Below, one piece after another: positions 52,332-62,865 of a stretch of DNA of 64,000 nt (the stretch's first letter is position 1; each line of letters starts with the position of its first letter). The stretch is from Leucobacter aridicollis. Its GTDB lineage: Bacteria > Actinomycetota > Actinomycetes > Actinomycetales > Microbacteriaceae. The translations under genes were made by a program, and so were the position numbers. The notes under the pieces were generated by a model. It ran no database searches. It was given only the letters and a program-made list of their open reading frames with translations, and was not told the origin of the DNA. The stretch lies in assembly GCF_024399335.1 (NCBI RefSeq), contig NZ_CP075339.1:2418001-2482000 (forward strand), in the 5' to 3' direction.

Positions 52332-53264
52332 GTGGTTGAACCCAAAAAGAATGAGTCCGGCAAGGCCGCGGCATCAGCAGAGTCCGCAGCCGACGCGTCA
52401 TGGACGCCGACCGCAACAGCAAAGTCGAAGGCGACGAAGTTCAGGTGGATCGCCGCGATCCTCTGGGCAGTCGCTATCGCGCTTGAGGCAGTCTCGATCT
52501 TCTGGCTGCTTCGCCAGCGGGAGTTCGTTGGCGAAGACGGCACCCTTGTCCGCAACCAAGACACGGGCCTCATCGAGCAGCAGAACGCGACCGCCGTGTT
52601 CCCGCAGTGGGCGTTCGTTACCCTCATCGTCGCCCTCGTCGTGATTGCTGCACTTGCGATCACTGGCTCGATGCTCTGGAAGAAGGCGAACCGTCTCGAC
52701 CCCGCGCGTCAGTCCGAGACCGTGAAGTTCTTCGTGCAGAACCAGCTCGGTGCGATCATCGCGATCATCGCGTTCCTTCCGCTCATCGTGCTGATTTTCA
52801 CGAACAAAGACATGGATGGCAAGCAGAAGGGCATCGCAGGCGCTATCGGTATCGTTCTCGCTCTCGCCGCGACCGCCCTCGGCATCGATTACAACCCGGC
52901 ATCCGTCGAGAAGTACGACGCTGACCAGTCCACGGTCATCCAGCTGCTCGGCCAGGACGAGGTCGTCTGGGTCGACGGCGGCACGGTCTACCACGTATGC
53001 GAGAACGTCTCAGATATTCAGACGGGCTCTGACAAGCGCGTCGGCACGACTGCTGAGGCTGTCGAGGCAGGCAAGCAGCGCCTCACGCTGAAGTTCGCGA
53101 GCGAGCTACAGAAGTGCGGCCTGAACGTTCCCGAGAACGCGTCCGAGATCGAGGCCGCGCTCAAGGAGATTCAGGGCGGCGCGACCGACGTCACGCTTCC
53201 GGCTCCAGAGTGGGCGAACCCGAGCGACGCTCCGATCGTCATCGAGAACGCTCCCGCAGCGTAG
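52332..53264 (+). CDS. Unknown membrane protein with C-terminal soluble domain
   Basis: A 310-residue protein from the GTG at 52332. A basic, Ala/Lys-rich N-terminus (~35 residues) is followed by about four membrane helices (IAAILWAVAIALEAVSIFWL; WAFVTLIVALVVIAALAITG; LGAIIAIIAFLPLIVLIFTN; GIAGAIGIVLALAATALGID). The ~130-residue C-terminal domain contains QLLGQDEVVWVDGGTVYHVC and two Cys (in YHVCENV and LQKCGLN) that could form a disulfide, suggesting it faces outward. I know no function. An intrinsic terminator follows. Confidence 0.8.
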   Translation: MVEPKKNESGKAAASAESAADASWTPTATAKSKATKFRWIAAILWAVAIALEAVSIFWLLRQREFVGEDGTLVRNQDTGLIEQQNATAVFPQWAFVTLIVALVVIAALAITGSMLWKKANRLDPARQSETVKFFVQNQLGAIIAIIAFLPLIVLIFTNKDMDGKQKGIAGAIGIVLALAATALGIDYNPASVEKYDADQSTVIQLLGQDEVVWVDGGTVYHVCENVSDIQTGSDKRVGTTAEAVEAGKQRLTLKFASELQKCGLNVPENASEIEAALKEIQGGATDVTLPAPEWANPSDAPIVIENAPAA

Positions 53265-53280
53265 GTTCGAACACGTTGAC

Positions 53281-53320
53281 GCCGCGTGGCCCCGGGGATT
53301 CCCGGGGCCACGCGGCATTT
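53281..53320 (+). terminator. Intrinsic terminator overlapping the hrpB promoter
   Basis: Perfect 16-bp arms GCCGCGTGGCCCCGGG (53281-53296) and CCCGGGGCCACGCGGC (53301-53316) with a GATT loop, followed by ATTTTAGG. The -10-like TAGGAT of hrpB (53321-53326) begins within this tail. Confidence 0.9.
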
Positions 53321-53332
53321 TAGGATGGATAG

Positions 53333-55927
53333 ATGAGTGCCCACCGTTTCGACCTCTCCGCGATCGGAGCGGGCCTGCCTGTCGCACGCGCTGAAGCAGA
53401 AATTGAAGCGGCGATTGCCACAGGTGCTGCAGTGATCGCCGCACCACCGGGCACCGGCAAGACGACGTTCGTCCCTGCGCTCACAGCAAACTTCGTCACG
53501 AGGCTCGCCCGCGCCTCAGCTGGCTCACAGACGACGCTCCTCAGCCAGCCTCGCCGCGTTGCGGTCCGCGCTGCGGCGAGGCGTCTCGCCAGTCTCGATG
53601 GGAGCCAGATCGGCGGCCCAGTTGGGTTCACCGTGCGCGGCGAACGCAGCGTGGGGCCCGACACGGTGCTGGAGGCGCTCACTCCGGGCGTGCTGCTCAG
53701 GCGCCTACTGTCAGACCCTTCGCTCGAGGGCGTCGGCGCGGTGATCTTGGACGAGATTCACGAACGTTCAGTTGACAGTGACATCCTGCTCGGGATGCTC
53801 GCCGAGGTTCGCGAGCTCCGACCCGACCTCACAGTCGTCGCAATGTCGGCTACCCTCGACTCAGCCGCGACCTCCGAGCTGCTCGACGCCAAGGTTGTCG
53901 ACGTGCCGTCGCCGCTGCACCCGCTATCCATTGAGTACGCCCCGGCACCGGGCCAGCGCCTCGACGACCGTGGTGTGAGTCGCGATTTCCTTGCGCACGT
54001 CGCCGAGCTCGCTGTCACGGAACAGGCCGCCTCCGGCAGCGACGCACTCGTGTTCCTCCCCGGCGCACGCGAGGTCGACGAGGTCGCACGGATCGCCCGC
54101 GACCTCGTGAGCCGGAACGGGGCCTCCCCCGTCGATATCCTCCCGCTACACGGTAGGCTCTCCTCACGCGAGCAGGATCGCGCGGTCTCAGGACGCCACG
54201 CGCACGACGCCCCGCGGATCATCGTGAGCACCGCGCTCGCTGAGAGCTCGCTCACCGTTCCCGGAGTCAGACTTGTCATTGATGCTGGGCTCTCTCGCGA
54301 GACACGGCGAGACCAGGCGCGAGACATGACTGGCCTCGTGACCGTTGGCGCGTCGCGCGCGAGCGCCGAGCAGCGTGCTGGCCGCGCCGCCCGTGAGGGG
54401 GCCGGCCGAGCTATCCGCGCATTCTCGGAGACCGATTTCGCCCGGATGCCCGCCGCTGTCACACCCGAGATCCTCTCGGCAGACCTCACCGATGCCGCGC
54501 TGCTGCTCGCTGCTTGGGGCACGCCTGGGGCTGCGGGGCTGCGCCTCGCTACGCCTGCGCCACCCGCAGCGCTCGCCAGGGCACTTGCAACCCTTCGATC
54601 CCTCGAGCTCACTGACGCGAACGACAGAGTGACAGCGCTCGGAAGTCGGGTTGCGGGCCTCCCCTTCGGCGTCCGCGAGGCACGCGCACTGCTCCAGGGG
54701 GTGCGCGATTCCGGCGATCCTGATCGGGTCGGCGAGATTGTCGCCGCGTTCTCCGGGGACTACCGGGCGAGCGACGCCGATCTCGCGACGCTGCTCCGCG
54801 CGCTCCGGACCGGACGGCAGCCGGGCGCGGACCGCTGGCGCGGGGAGGCGAAGCGACTCGCAAAGATCGCAAGCGATGAGCTGCGGGGAGCCCCGGAGAC
54901 GCACGGCGACGCAGCGCGCGACAGCTCGAGCGGCGGGCGCGTCACAGCTCTCGCCCGCCCCGAGTGGATCGCCAGGCGGACCGCCGAGCATTCCCGAAGC
55001 TACCTCTTCGCGAGTGGTACCCGTGCAGCGCTCCCCGAAGGCAGCCCACTCGCAGCTTCGGAGTGGATAGCTGTCCGCGAGGTCCAGCGCGCCGAGGGCC
55101 GCGCCGCAGACGGCACCGGGGCGGTCATCCGGCTCGCCGCAAGCATAACCGCCGAGGACGCAGTGGAGATCGGTGGATCGCTCCGGTCACGCTCACGCAT
55201 CGCCAAGATCGACAGCGGAAAAGTGCGGGTGCGCGAAGAGGATCGCCTTGGAGCAATCTTGCTCTCCTCCAGCCCAGCCGAGCCGCGCCCGGACGACGCA
55301 GGCCCGGCGTTCGCTGCGCACCTGCGGGAGACGGGCCTCACCGCGCTCAACTGGACGACAGCGGCCGGGACCCTACGGGCAAGGCTCGCGCTCCTGCATC
55401 GCGAGCTTCACGACCCCTGGCCCGACGTCTCGGACCTGGCGCTTCTTGACACCATCCCTGAATGGCTCGGCCCCGACCTCTCCGGGATGAACCCAAAGGC
55501 CTCCCTCGCAGCCCTCGATGTGACGAGCGCACTGCGCAGGCTCCTCCCCTGGCCAGAAGCAGCGAGACTCGACGACCTCGTGCCCGAGCGGCTGCCCGTG
55601 CCGTCGGGCTCAACCGTCGCCATCGACTACGCGCCGGCGCTCGATGCAAGCGGGCGCCCCATCGTCGCAGTGAAACTGCAGGAGGTGTTCGGGCTGGCAG
55701 AGACGCCGAGACTCGTGAGCGGCAAAGTTCCGGTGCTATTCCACTTGCTCTCCCCCGCGCGCCGACCGCTCGCAGTGACCGACGACCTTGCGTCATTCTG
55801 GGACGGGCCGTACCAAGACGTGCGTCGCGAGATGCGGGGCAAATACCCGAAGCATCCGTGGCCCGAGGACCCGTGGGCAGCCGAGGCAACCGCCAAAACA
55901 AAACGAGCCGCTGGACGAGGCGGTTAG
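53333..55927 (+). CDS. hrpB: ATP-dependent RNA helicase HrpB
   Basis: An 864-residue DEAH-box-type helicase. Walker A APPGTGKTTFVPA, motif II DEIH (VILDEIHERSVDSD), motif III SATLDS, motif VI QRAGRAAREGAGRAIR; then helicase-associated HA2 and the HrpB C-terminal domain (DYAPALDASGRPIVAVKLQE ... VSGKVPVLFHLLSPARRPLA). The biological role of HrpB is poorly known. TAGGAT lies 6 nt before the ATG, so leaderless. A single gene bounded by terminators on both sides. Confidence 0.95.
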   Translation: MSAHRFDLSAIGAGLPVARAEAEIEAAIATGAAVIAAPPGTGKTTFVPALTANFVTRLARASAGSQTTLLSQPRRVAVRAAARRLASLDGSQIGGPVGFTVRGERSVGPDTVLEALTPGVLLRRLLSDPSLEGVGAVILDEIHERSVDSDILLGMLAEVRELRPDLTVVAMSATLDSAATSELLDAKVVDVPSPLHPLSIEYAPAPGQRLDDRGVSRDFLAHVAELAVTEQAASGSDALVFLPGAREVDEVARIARDLVSRNGASPVDILPLHGRLSSREQDRAVSGRHAHDAPRIIVSTALAESSLTVPGVRLVIDAGLSRETRRDQARDMTGLVTVGASRASAEQRAGRAAREGAGRAIRAFSETDFARMPAAVTPEILSADLTDAALLLAAWGTPGAAGLRLATPAPPAALARALATLRSLELTDANDRVTALGSRVAGLPFGVREARALLQGVRDSGDPDRVGEIVAAFSGDYRASDADLATLLRALRTGRQPGADRWRGEAKRLAKIASDELRGAPETHGDAARDSSSGGRVTALARPEWIARRTAEHSRSYLFASGTRAALPEGSPLAASEWIAVREVQRAEGRAADGTGAVIRLAASITAEDAVEIGGSLRSRSRIAKIDSGKVRVREEDRLGAILLSSSPAEPRPDDAGPAFAAHLRETGLTALNWTTAAGTLRARLALLHRELHDPWPDVSDLALLDTIPEWLGPDLSGMNPKASLAALDVTSALRRLLPWPEAARLDDLVPERLPVPSGSTVAIDYAPALDASGRPIVAVKLQEVFGLAETPRLVSGKVPVLFHLLSPARRPLAVTDDLASFWDGPYQDVRREMRGKYPKHPWPEDPWAAEATAKTKRAAGRGG

Positions 55928-55953
55928 GCGGGCTCAGGGAGGGTGAGCGTCAT

Positions 55954-55973
55954 CGGCAGACACACGTCTGCCG
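55954..55973. terminator. Short hairpin between hrpB and the AlkD-like gene
   Basis: CGGCAGAC / GTCTGCCG, a perfect 8-bp stem with an ACAC loop, between convergent genes ending at 55927 and 56001. Confidence 0.5.
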
Positions 55974-56000
55974 CCGACTTCCGTGGGGCACAGCCGCGCC

Positions 56001-56729
56001 TCAGCGGGCAGCGAGCACCGCGTCCCGCTGCGCGATGCTGAGGTGTCGCACCGCCTCGCGGATCGTAACGCCCGAGGCCCGCTGCGCCCGCGGGAGCAGC
56101 CACTCGTATACGTCGTCTGGCCGCTTCCGCGACATGTCTCGCAGCACCCACCCGATCGCTTTGCGGATGAAGAACTCCCGTTCGTCGAGCAGGGAGTCAG
56201 CGGCTCGCGAAAACCGATCCCAGTCGCCGCGCCCCTCGCGCAGTGGCACCAGGTGCGCGAGCAGGGCCGCGCGCCGGAGCCAAAAGTCATCGTCGACGAG
56301 CCACCTGTCAAGCACGGCGCCGAACCGCTCCTCGCGCTCGGCGACAGGCCCAACAACGTTTGCCGCGATGTTGTCGACAAGTGCCCATGTCCCTGCCTCG
56401 CGGAGCAGCCGTTCGAGCAATTCGGCGTCGGCGATCTCAAGCACCGAGTGATGACGCTCGAGCAGCTCAACAGCCGCTGCCCGGCGCTCATGGACTGGAG
56501 TGCCGGAAGCTCCCGGCGACCACAGGTCGGTGACCACTGCACGCAGGGCTGGCCGGTCGAGCTGCACGCCCTGAAGTGCGGCCCGCACAGCCTGCCGCAT
56601 CTGCGGCACCGTGACACCGTAGTGTACGTTTTCACTCTTGAGGTATGCTCGCTCGCGCTCGGCGCGCTCCGGGGTCGCGCGTGCACGAAGCTCCGCGTCG
56701 ATCCTGTCTGCCAACTCAGCTGCACACAT
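56001..56729 (-). CDS. DNA alkylation repair protein, AlkD-like
   Basis: A 242-residue HEAT-repeat DNA glycosylase that removes bulky or cationic alkylated bases. Family features: YLKSENVHYGVTVPQMRQAV; catalytic Asp in AGTWALVDNIAANVV; DDDFWLRRAALLAHLV with the conserved Trp; and FFIRKAIGWVLRDMSRKRPD. I chose the ATG at 56729 (MCAAELADRIDAEL), with TATGCT 6 nt upstream inside the preceding hairpin. Longer upstream frames run through that hairpin and are unlikely. Confidence 0.9.
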   Translation of the reverse strand: MCAAELADRIDAELRARATPERAERERAYLKSENVHYGVTVPQMRQAVRAALQGVQLDRPALRAVVTDLWSPGASGTPVHERRAAAVELLERHHSVLEIADAELLERLLREAGTWALVDNIAANVVGPVAEREERFGAVLDRWLVDDDFWLRRAALLAHLVPLREGRGDWDRFSRAADSLLDEREFFIRKAIGWVLRDMSRKRPDDVYEWLLPRAQRASGVTIREAVRHLSIAQRDAVLAAR

Positions 56730-56735
56730 ACCGTA

Positions 56736-56778
56736 AGCATACGGGCCCCGGGGAGAAACTCCCCGGGGCCCGTATGCT
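56736..56778 (-). terminator. ilvC terminator that also carries the -10 box of the AlkD-like gene
   Basis: Perfect 20-bp arms (56736-56755 and 56759-56778, beginning AGCATACGGGCCCC) with an AAA loop, 43 nt after the ilvC stop. On the minus strand the end of the second arm reads TATGCT (56736-56741), 6 nt before the ATG at 56729. The same bases thus serve as a terminator arm and a probable -10 box. Confidence 0.8.
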
Positions 56779-56821
56779 GACGTCTCGTCAGGCGTGACCG
56801 CCCGCGAGCATTGCGCAGCCG

Positions 56822-57925
<1,104 letters not shown>

Positions 57926-58435
57926 TTAAACCTTGAAGACCCGCTCAGAGATCGACTTCGAGCCGCGCCCCATCGCAATGAGGCCTGACTGCGCGATCTC
58001 CTTGATCCCGTATGGCTCGAGCACCCGAAGGAACGCCTCGATCTTCCCGGAGTCGCCTGTCACCTCGATTGTGAGTGCCTCCGGCACAACGTCGACGACG
58101 CGTGCGCGGAACAGGCTCACGGCCTCAAGCACGTGCGACCGGGTCTGGTTGTCCGCGCGCACCTTGATGAGCACGTGTTCGCGCTGCACCGAGTTGCTCG
58201 CGTCGAGCTCGACGATCTTGATGACGTTGACGAGCTTGTTGAGCTGCTTGGTGACCTGCTCAAGCAGCACCTCGTCTTCGTCAACGACGACAGTGATGCG
58301 CGACAGACCGTCCATCTCCGTCGGGCCGACGGCGAGCGACTCAATGTTGAAACCGCGACGAGCGAACAGGCCGGCGACGCGAGTCAACAGGCCAGGCTTA
58401 TCCTCAACGAGGAGGCTGAGTACGTGACGAGCCAT
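57926..58435 (-). CDS. ilvH: Acetolactate synthase small (regulatory) subunit
   Basis: A 169-residue ACT-domain subunit giving valine feedback control of IlvB. Start MARHVLSLLVEDKPGLLTRV, then GLFARRGFNIESLAVGPTE, the typical ACT signature, and the C-terminal domain SGKIEAFLRVLEPYGIKEIA. The ATG at 58435 is 2 nt after the ilvB stop. Also called ilvN. Confidence 0.96.
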   Translation of the reverse strand: MARHVLSLLVEDKPGLLTRVAGLFARRGFNIESLAVGPTEMDGLSRITVVVDEDEVLLEQVTKQLNKLVNVIKIVELDASNSVQREHVLIKVRADNQTRSHVLEAVSLFRARVVDVVPEALTIEVTGDSGKIEAFLRVLEPYGIKEIAQSGLIAMGRGSKSISERVFKV

Positions 58436-58437
58436 GA

Positions 58438-60240
58438 TTACTCTTCCTCCCACTCAGGGGCTTGCTCAAGTGCATACTGTACGTCGCTGTTCGACGTGCC
58501 CTGGCGGACCATCGGCCACACCATCGCGTCGGCGCTCACGACAAAGTCGATCACGACAGGGCGGTCGTTTGTCTCAAGCGCGAGCTTGATAGCCGCGTCG
58601 ATCTCGTCTTCCCGCTCCACGCGGATAGCGAGACACCCATACGCCTCACCGAGTTTCACGAAGTCGGGAACGCGCTGCGAACCGTGTCCGGTGTTGAGCT
58701 CAGTGTTCGAGTAGCGACCATCGTAGATGAGGGTCTGCCACTGGCGCACCATGCCGAGCGACGAGTTGTTGATGACTGCGACCTTGATCGGAATGTTGTT
58801 CACGACACAGGTCGCGAGCTCCTGGTTCGTCATCTGGAAGCAACCATCGCCGTCGATCGCCCAGACCGTGCGCTCCGGCTCTGCGACCTTAGCGCCCATG
58901 GCTGCAGGAACCGCGTAGCCCATGGTGCCAGCGCCGCCGGAGTTCAGCCAGGCGTTCGGGCGCTCGTACTTGATGAACTGCGCTGCCCACATCTGGTGCT
59001 GGCCGACGCCCGCGGCGTAGATCGCCTCGGGGCCGGTCAGCTCGCCGATGCGCTGGATCACGTGCTGAGGCGACAGCAGCCCATCGCTCGTCTCGGCGTA
59101 GCCGAGCGGGTACGTCTCCTGCAGGCCGCGCAGCCGCTCCCACCAGGCAGTGGTGTCCGCGAAATCCCGGGCGAGCTTCGCCGTCGACACCGCAGCAATC
59201 AGGTCGGAGATGACGTCGGCAGCGTCGCCCACGATCGGGACATCTGCCGCGCGGATCTTGCCGATCTCGGCGGGATCGATGTCGGCGTGGATGACCTTCG
59301 CGTCCGGGGCAAACAGCGCCGCCTTGCCAGTCACCCGGTCGTCAAAGCGAGCGCCAAGCGTGATGAGGAGGTCTGCCTCCTGCAGCGCGAGCACCGCGGG
59401 AACTGTTCCGTGCATGCCGGGCATACCGAGATGTTGAGGGTGCGAGTCTGGGAAGACGCCACGAGCCATCAGTGTGGTGACGACGGGAGCGCCGACGAGC
59501 TCGGCGAGCTGCTTGAGCTCTTCGGATGCTCCGGCCCGACCAACGCCGCCGCCTACATAGAAGACCGGACGCTGCGCTTCGGCGATGAGCTCGGCAGCAG
59601 CCTGGATCTGCTTACTGTTCGCCTTCGTGATGGGGCGATAGCCAGGCAGCTCGACGCGCGGATCCCAGACGAAGTCGAGCTCCCCTTCCTGTGCGTCCTT
59701 GGTGATGTCAACCAGCACTGGACCGGGCCGGCCAGTCGACGCAAGGTGGTACGCGGCCGCGATCGCGGCAGGTACTTCCTCGGCAGTCTTCACGAGGAAC
59801 GAATGCTTGGTGATGGGCATCGTAATGCCCATAATGTCGGCCTCCTGGAACGCATCCGTCCCCATGAGGTGCGAGAACACCTGACCGGTGATCGCGAGCA
59901 GCGGCACCGAATCCATGTACGCATCGGCAATTGCCGTGACAAGGTTCGTGGCGCCTGGGCCCGAGGTCGCAATCGCGACGCCGACCTTGCCTGATGCGGC
60001 TGCATACCCCTCGGCAGCGTGGCCGCCGCCCTGCTCGTGACGCACAAGCACGTGACGGAGGTGTTCATCGCCCATGAGCGTGTCGTAGAGCGGCAGAACA
60101 GCGCCGCCGGGAAGACCGAAGACATCGGTTACACCGAGCGCATCAAGGCTGCGGACAACAGCCATGGCGCCGGTCATGCGTTCGCCGCGGGCTGGCGGCT
60201 CCCCTGTTTGACGTTGAATAGCGTTCGACTCGAGGGTCAT
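58438..60240 (-). CDS. ilvB: Acetolactate synthase large subunit
   Basis: A ThDP enzyme making acetolactate and acetohydroxybutyrate. The protein is 600 residues from the ATG at 60240 (weak AAAG site); conserved sequence starts at [20 protein letters not shown]. Motifs: [26 protein letters not shown] with the catalytic Glu, [15 protein letters not shown], and the ThDP/Mg site [20 protein letters not shown]. It is 68 nt downstream of ilvD; no leader peptide or attenuator is visible in this gap. Confidence 0.97.
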   Translation of the reverse strand: MTLESNAIQRQTGEPPARGERMTGAMAVVRSLDALGVTDVFGLPGGAVLPLYDTLMGDEHLRHVLVRHEQGGGHAAEGYAAASGKVGVAIATSGPGATNLVTAIADAYMDSVPLLAITGQVFSHLMGTDAFQEADIMGITMPITKHSFLVKTAEEVPAAIAAAYHLASTGRPGPVLVDITKDAQEGELDFVWDPRVELPGYRPITKANSKQIQAAAELIAEAQRPVFYVGGGVGRAGASEELKQLAELVGAPVVTTLMARGVFPDSHPQHLGMPGMHGTVPAVLALQEADLLITLGARFDDRVTGKAALFAPDAKVIHADIDPAEIGKIRAADVPIVGDAADVISDLIAAVSTAKLARDFADTTAWWERLRGLQETYPLGYAETSDGLLSPQHVIQRIGELTGPEAIYAAGVGQHQMWAAQFIKYERPNAWLNSGGAGTMGYAVPAAMGAKVAEPERTVWAIDGDGCFQMTNQELATCVVNNIPIKVAVINNSSLGMVRQWQTLIYDGRYSNTELNTGHGSQRVPDFVKLGEAYGCLAIRVEREDEIDAAIKLALETNDRPVVIDFVVSADAMVWPMVRQGTSNSDVQYALEQAPEWEEE

Positions 60241-60308
60241 TCTTTGCTTTCTTACGGTGGTGGATGAGCGCAGGGCATTGGCGGCCCAGCGCAAGACAGG
60301 TGTGGAAA

Positions 60309-62012
60309 CTAGCCGGTGATGGCACCCTCAGATGCCGAATGCACGAGCTTCGCGTACTTTGCGAGCACTCCTCGCGTATAGCGCGGGGGAAGCGGGGCCC
60401 AGTTCGCACGTCGGGCCTCAAGCTCAGCGGGGTCTACCAGCAGATCGAGCGTCTGTGCCGCGATGTCAACCCGAATCAGGTCACCGTCGTGCACGAGCGC
60501 TACTGGGCCTCCATCCGAGGCCTCAGGCGCGATGTGGCCGATACACAGGCCGGTTGTGCCGCCCGAGAATCTGCCGTCCGTCAATAGTAGTACATCTTTC
60601 CCAAGGCCCGCGCCCTTGATCGCGCCAGTGATCGCAAGCATCTCGCGCATACCCGGGCCGCCCTTCGGGCCCTCGTAGCGGATGACAACAATATCGCCCT
60701 TGCCGATCTTGCCCTCGGTGAGCGCATCCATCGCGGCGCGCTCGCGTTCGAAGACGCGCGCGGGCCCCTCGAACACCTCAGCATCGAAGCCGGCGGTCTT
60801 CACAACCGCTCCCTCAGGTGCGAGCGTGCCGTGCAGGATAGTCAGGCCGCCAGTCGCATGGATCGGGTCATCGAGGTGATGAATGACCTTGCCGTCAATG
60901 GGGTCAGGGTTCAGCTCCGCGAGGTTCTCGGCCATCGTCTTGCCAGTGACAGTAAGCGCATCGCCATGCAGCAGCCCAGCGTCGAGCAGTGCCTTCAACA
61001 CGACCGGAACGCCGCCCTGACGGTCAATGTCAGCCATCACGTACTTGCCGAACGGCTTCATGTCTGCAAGGTGGGGCACCTTCGCGCCGATGCGATTGAA
61101 ATCCGCGAGCGTGAGGTCAACCTCGGCCTCACGCGCGATCGCGAGGAGGTGCAGCACCGCGTTCGTTGACCCGCCGTAGGCCATGAGCAGCGTGATCGCG
61201 TTCTCGAACGCCTTCTTGGTGAGAATGTCGCGCGCGGTGATGCCCTTCGCGATCATGTTCACAACTGCCTCACCTGAGCGGTGCGCGAAGTAGTCGCGGC
61301 GGCGATCATACGAGGGCGGAGCTGCCGAGCCCGGAAGGCTCATACCGAGCGCCTCCGCGATCGACGCCATCGTGTTCGCGGTGTACATACCACCGCACGC
61401 ACCCTCGCCCGGAACGATCGCGCACTCGATGCGCTTCAGATCTTCTTCGCTCATCGTGCCGGCCTTGCAGGCGCCAACGGCCTCGAAGGCGTCGATGATC
61501 GTGACTTCCTTTTCCGTGCCGTCGGTGAGCTTCACCCAACCAGGCGCAACGGATCCCGCGTAGAGGAAGACCGACGCGAGATCGAGCCTGGCGGCAGCCA
61601 TGAGCATGCCCGGCAGCGACTTGTCACAACCGGCGAGCAGCACTGACCCATCGAGGCGTTCAGCCATCATCACAGTCTCTACGGAGTCAGCGATGACCTC
61701 ACGCGAAACGAGCGAGAAATGCATCCCCTCGTGCCCCATCGAGATGCCGTCAGACACCGACACCGTGCCAAACTGCAGCGGGTATCCCCCGCCTGAGTGC
61801 ACGCCCTCTTTCGCGCCCTGCGCGAGCCGGTCAAGGCTGAGGTTGCACGGGGTGATCTCGTTCCACGAGCTGGCGATCCCGATCTGGGGCTTGTCCCAAT
61901 CTTCGTCACCCATGCCGACAGCGCGAAGCATGCCGCGCGCCGCGGCCTTTTCAATACCGTCGGTAACGTCGCGACTGCGCGGCTTCATATCGATATTTGA
62001 CTTCTCTGCCAT
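60309..62012 (-). CDS. ilvD: Dihydroxy-acid dehydratase
   Basis: Third common branched-chain step, iron-sulfur dependent. The protein is 567 residues. Cluster cysteines in [19 protein letters not shown] and [12 protein letters not shown]; further [36 protein letters not shown]. The ATG has TAGGAT 6 nt upstream, so leaderless. It lies before ilvB on the same strand and may share transcription with it. Confidence 0.97.
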   Translation of the reverse strand: MAEKSNIDMKPRSRDVTDGIEKAAARGMLRAVGMGDEDWDKPQIGIASSWNEITPCNLSLDRLAQGAKEGVHSGGGYPLQFGTVSVSDGISMGHEGMHFSLVSREVIADSVETVMMAERLDGSVLLAGCDKSLPGMLMAAARLDLASVFLYAGSVAPGWVKLTDGTEKEVTIIDAFEAVGACKAGTMSEEDLKRIECAIVPGEGACGGMYTANTMASIAEALGMSLPGSAAPPSYDRRRDYFAHRSGEAVVNMIAKGITARDILTKKAFENAITLLMAYGGSTNAVLHLLAIAREAEVDLTLADFNRIGAKVPHLADMKPFGKYVMADIDRQGGVPVVLKALLDAGLLHGDALTVTGKTMAENLAELNPDPIDGKVIHHLDDPIHATGGLTILHGTLAPEGAVVKTAGFDAEVFEGPARVFERERAAMDALTEGKIGKGDIVVIRYEGPKGGPGMREMLAITGAIKGAGLGKDVLLLTDGRFSGGTTGLCIGHIAPEASDGGPVALVHDGDLIRVDIAAQTLDLLVDPAELEARRANWAPLPPRYTRGVLAKYAKLVHSASEGAITG

Positions 62013-62058
62013 GAACTCATCCTACGCCCTGGCAGATTCCAGTAGCGGGACGTACAGC

Positions 62059-62097
62059 TGAGGCGGGCGCCTGGAGAAACTCCGGACGCCCGCCTCA
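62059..62097 (-). terminator. Terminator of the small membrane protein upstream of ilvD
   Basis: Arms TGAGGCGGGCG (62059-62069) and CGCCCGCCTCA (62087-62097) with an inner GGAG/CTCC stem and an AAA loop. It starts 17 nt after the stop of the gene at 62115-62354 and insulates it from ilvD. Confidence 0.7.
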
Positions 62098-62114
62098 GTG
62101 GCGATTCTGCTCGG

Positions 62115-62354
62115 CTACTTCCCGAGCGCAGGCAGGACCGTAAACGGAAGTGCAAAGCCCACCGTTGTGAGCACAAGGCCGCCAACGAAGAGGAACAATT
62201 CATTGCTTGCACCGATCGCCGGGTTAAAGCCGTAGCTCGCGAGAACAATGCCACCCATTGCGAGCACAAACGAAAGAATAAAGACGATTGCGGTGACAGC
62301 ACTCACCGAGCCCTGTGAGCTCTCCTCGAACAGACCCTCGCTCTGCTTAGCCAT
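62115..62354 (-). CDS. Small two-helix membrane protein
   Basis: A 79-residue protein. A hydrophilic N-terminus MAKQSEGLFEESSQG is followed by two helices (VSAVTAIVFILSFVLAMGGI; LFLFVGGLVLTTVGFALPFT). GGAGG lies 12 nt before the ATG. No family recognised. It resembles the 84-residue protein at 41072 in build (Glu-rich head, two helices) but not clearly in sequence. Confidence 0.75.
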   Translation of the reverse strand: MAKQSEGLFEESSQGSVSAVTAIVFILSFVLAMGGIVLASYGFNPAIGASNELFLFVGGLVLTTVGFALPFTVLPALGK

Positions 62355-62528
62355 GTCTTCTCAATTCCTCCGTGGTGTGTTGGTTGAGCGCATTTGCGCA
62401 CGCTGCCTCAAGCGTAGCCTAGACGCGCGGCGAAACCCACAGCCAAGCAGGTACACGTTAGGGTGGGATCGAAAACGCCCCCGCGGCGATTCAGTTGGTT
62501 TCACCAACCCATTGATAGGAGGTGCCGC

Positions 62529-62741
62529 ATGGCCCGGCAGCGTATTGAGGTCGGCAAGTACCTCACGAACATCGGCGTACTCGGCGCGGCGGCAGGCGTC
62601 GTCTCCACGGCTCGCCGTACAAGCACCATGCCGCGTGACTGGCGCAGACTCATCGTTTGGGGGGTCTGGATCGCCGGGCTCGTCCTCGCAATCGCAGGTG
62701 TCGCGATGCAGGAGCGAGACGAGGAGTACGGCGCGGAGTAG
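62529..62741 (+). CDS. Small single-helix membrane protein
   Basis: A 70-residue protein with a strong AGGAGG 6 nt before the ATG. A basic N-terminal half (MARQRIEVGKYLTNIGVLGA ... MPRDWRRL) is followed by one helix (IVWGVWIAGLVLAIAGVAMQ) and an acidic tail. Function unknown. A terminator follows. Confidence 0.75.
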   Translation: MARQRIEVGKYLTNIGVLGAAAGVVSTARRTSTMPRDWRRLIVWGVWIAGLVLAIAGVAMQERDEEYGAE

Positions 62742-62757
62742 TCGCACCGCGTCACAC

Positions 62758-62795
62758 GCATCCCTTGCCATTGACGGGCAAGATGCGATAGTTTT
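62758..62795 (+). terminator. Intrinsic terminator before nhaA
   Basis: GCAT-CC bulge-CTTGCC pairs with GGCAAG-ATGC around a 7-nt loop (62758-62786), followed by GATAGTTTT. It ends the transcript of the small membrane protein. Confidence 0.65.
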
Positions 62796-62865
62796 CAGCG
62801 GTTAGGTGTGTCGGGAAGTCTGGTCGACGTGATGTTCGAGCAACCCCACATACGAGGAGTCTTCA
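62796..62865 (+). promoter_or_regulatory. nhaA leader with possible RNA element
   Basis: A 70-nt leader. GTCG (62810-62813) and CGAC (62825-62828) can pair around GGAAGTCTGGT, and GAGGAG precedes the ATG by 6 nt. Leader RNAs upstream of nhaA genes are known in other bacteria (nhaA-I and nhaA-II motifs); whether this belongs to one of them cannot be decided by eye. Confidence 0.3.

Noticed and set aside
55462..56451. 329-codon plus-strand frame across the hrpB end and the AlkD-like gene
   Set aside because: Out-of-frame shadow of hrpB and antisense to the AlkD-like gene, crossing a hairpin.
58462..59994. 510-codon open frame on the plus strand opposite ilvB
   Set aside because: Shadow of ilvB, with no domain motifs and biased composition.
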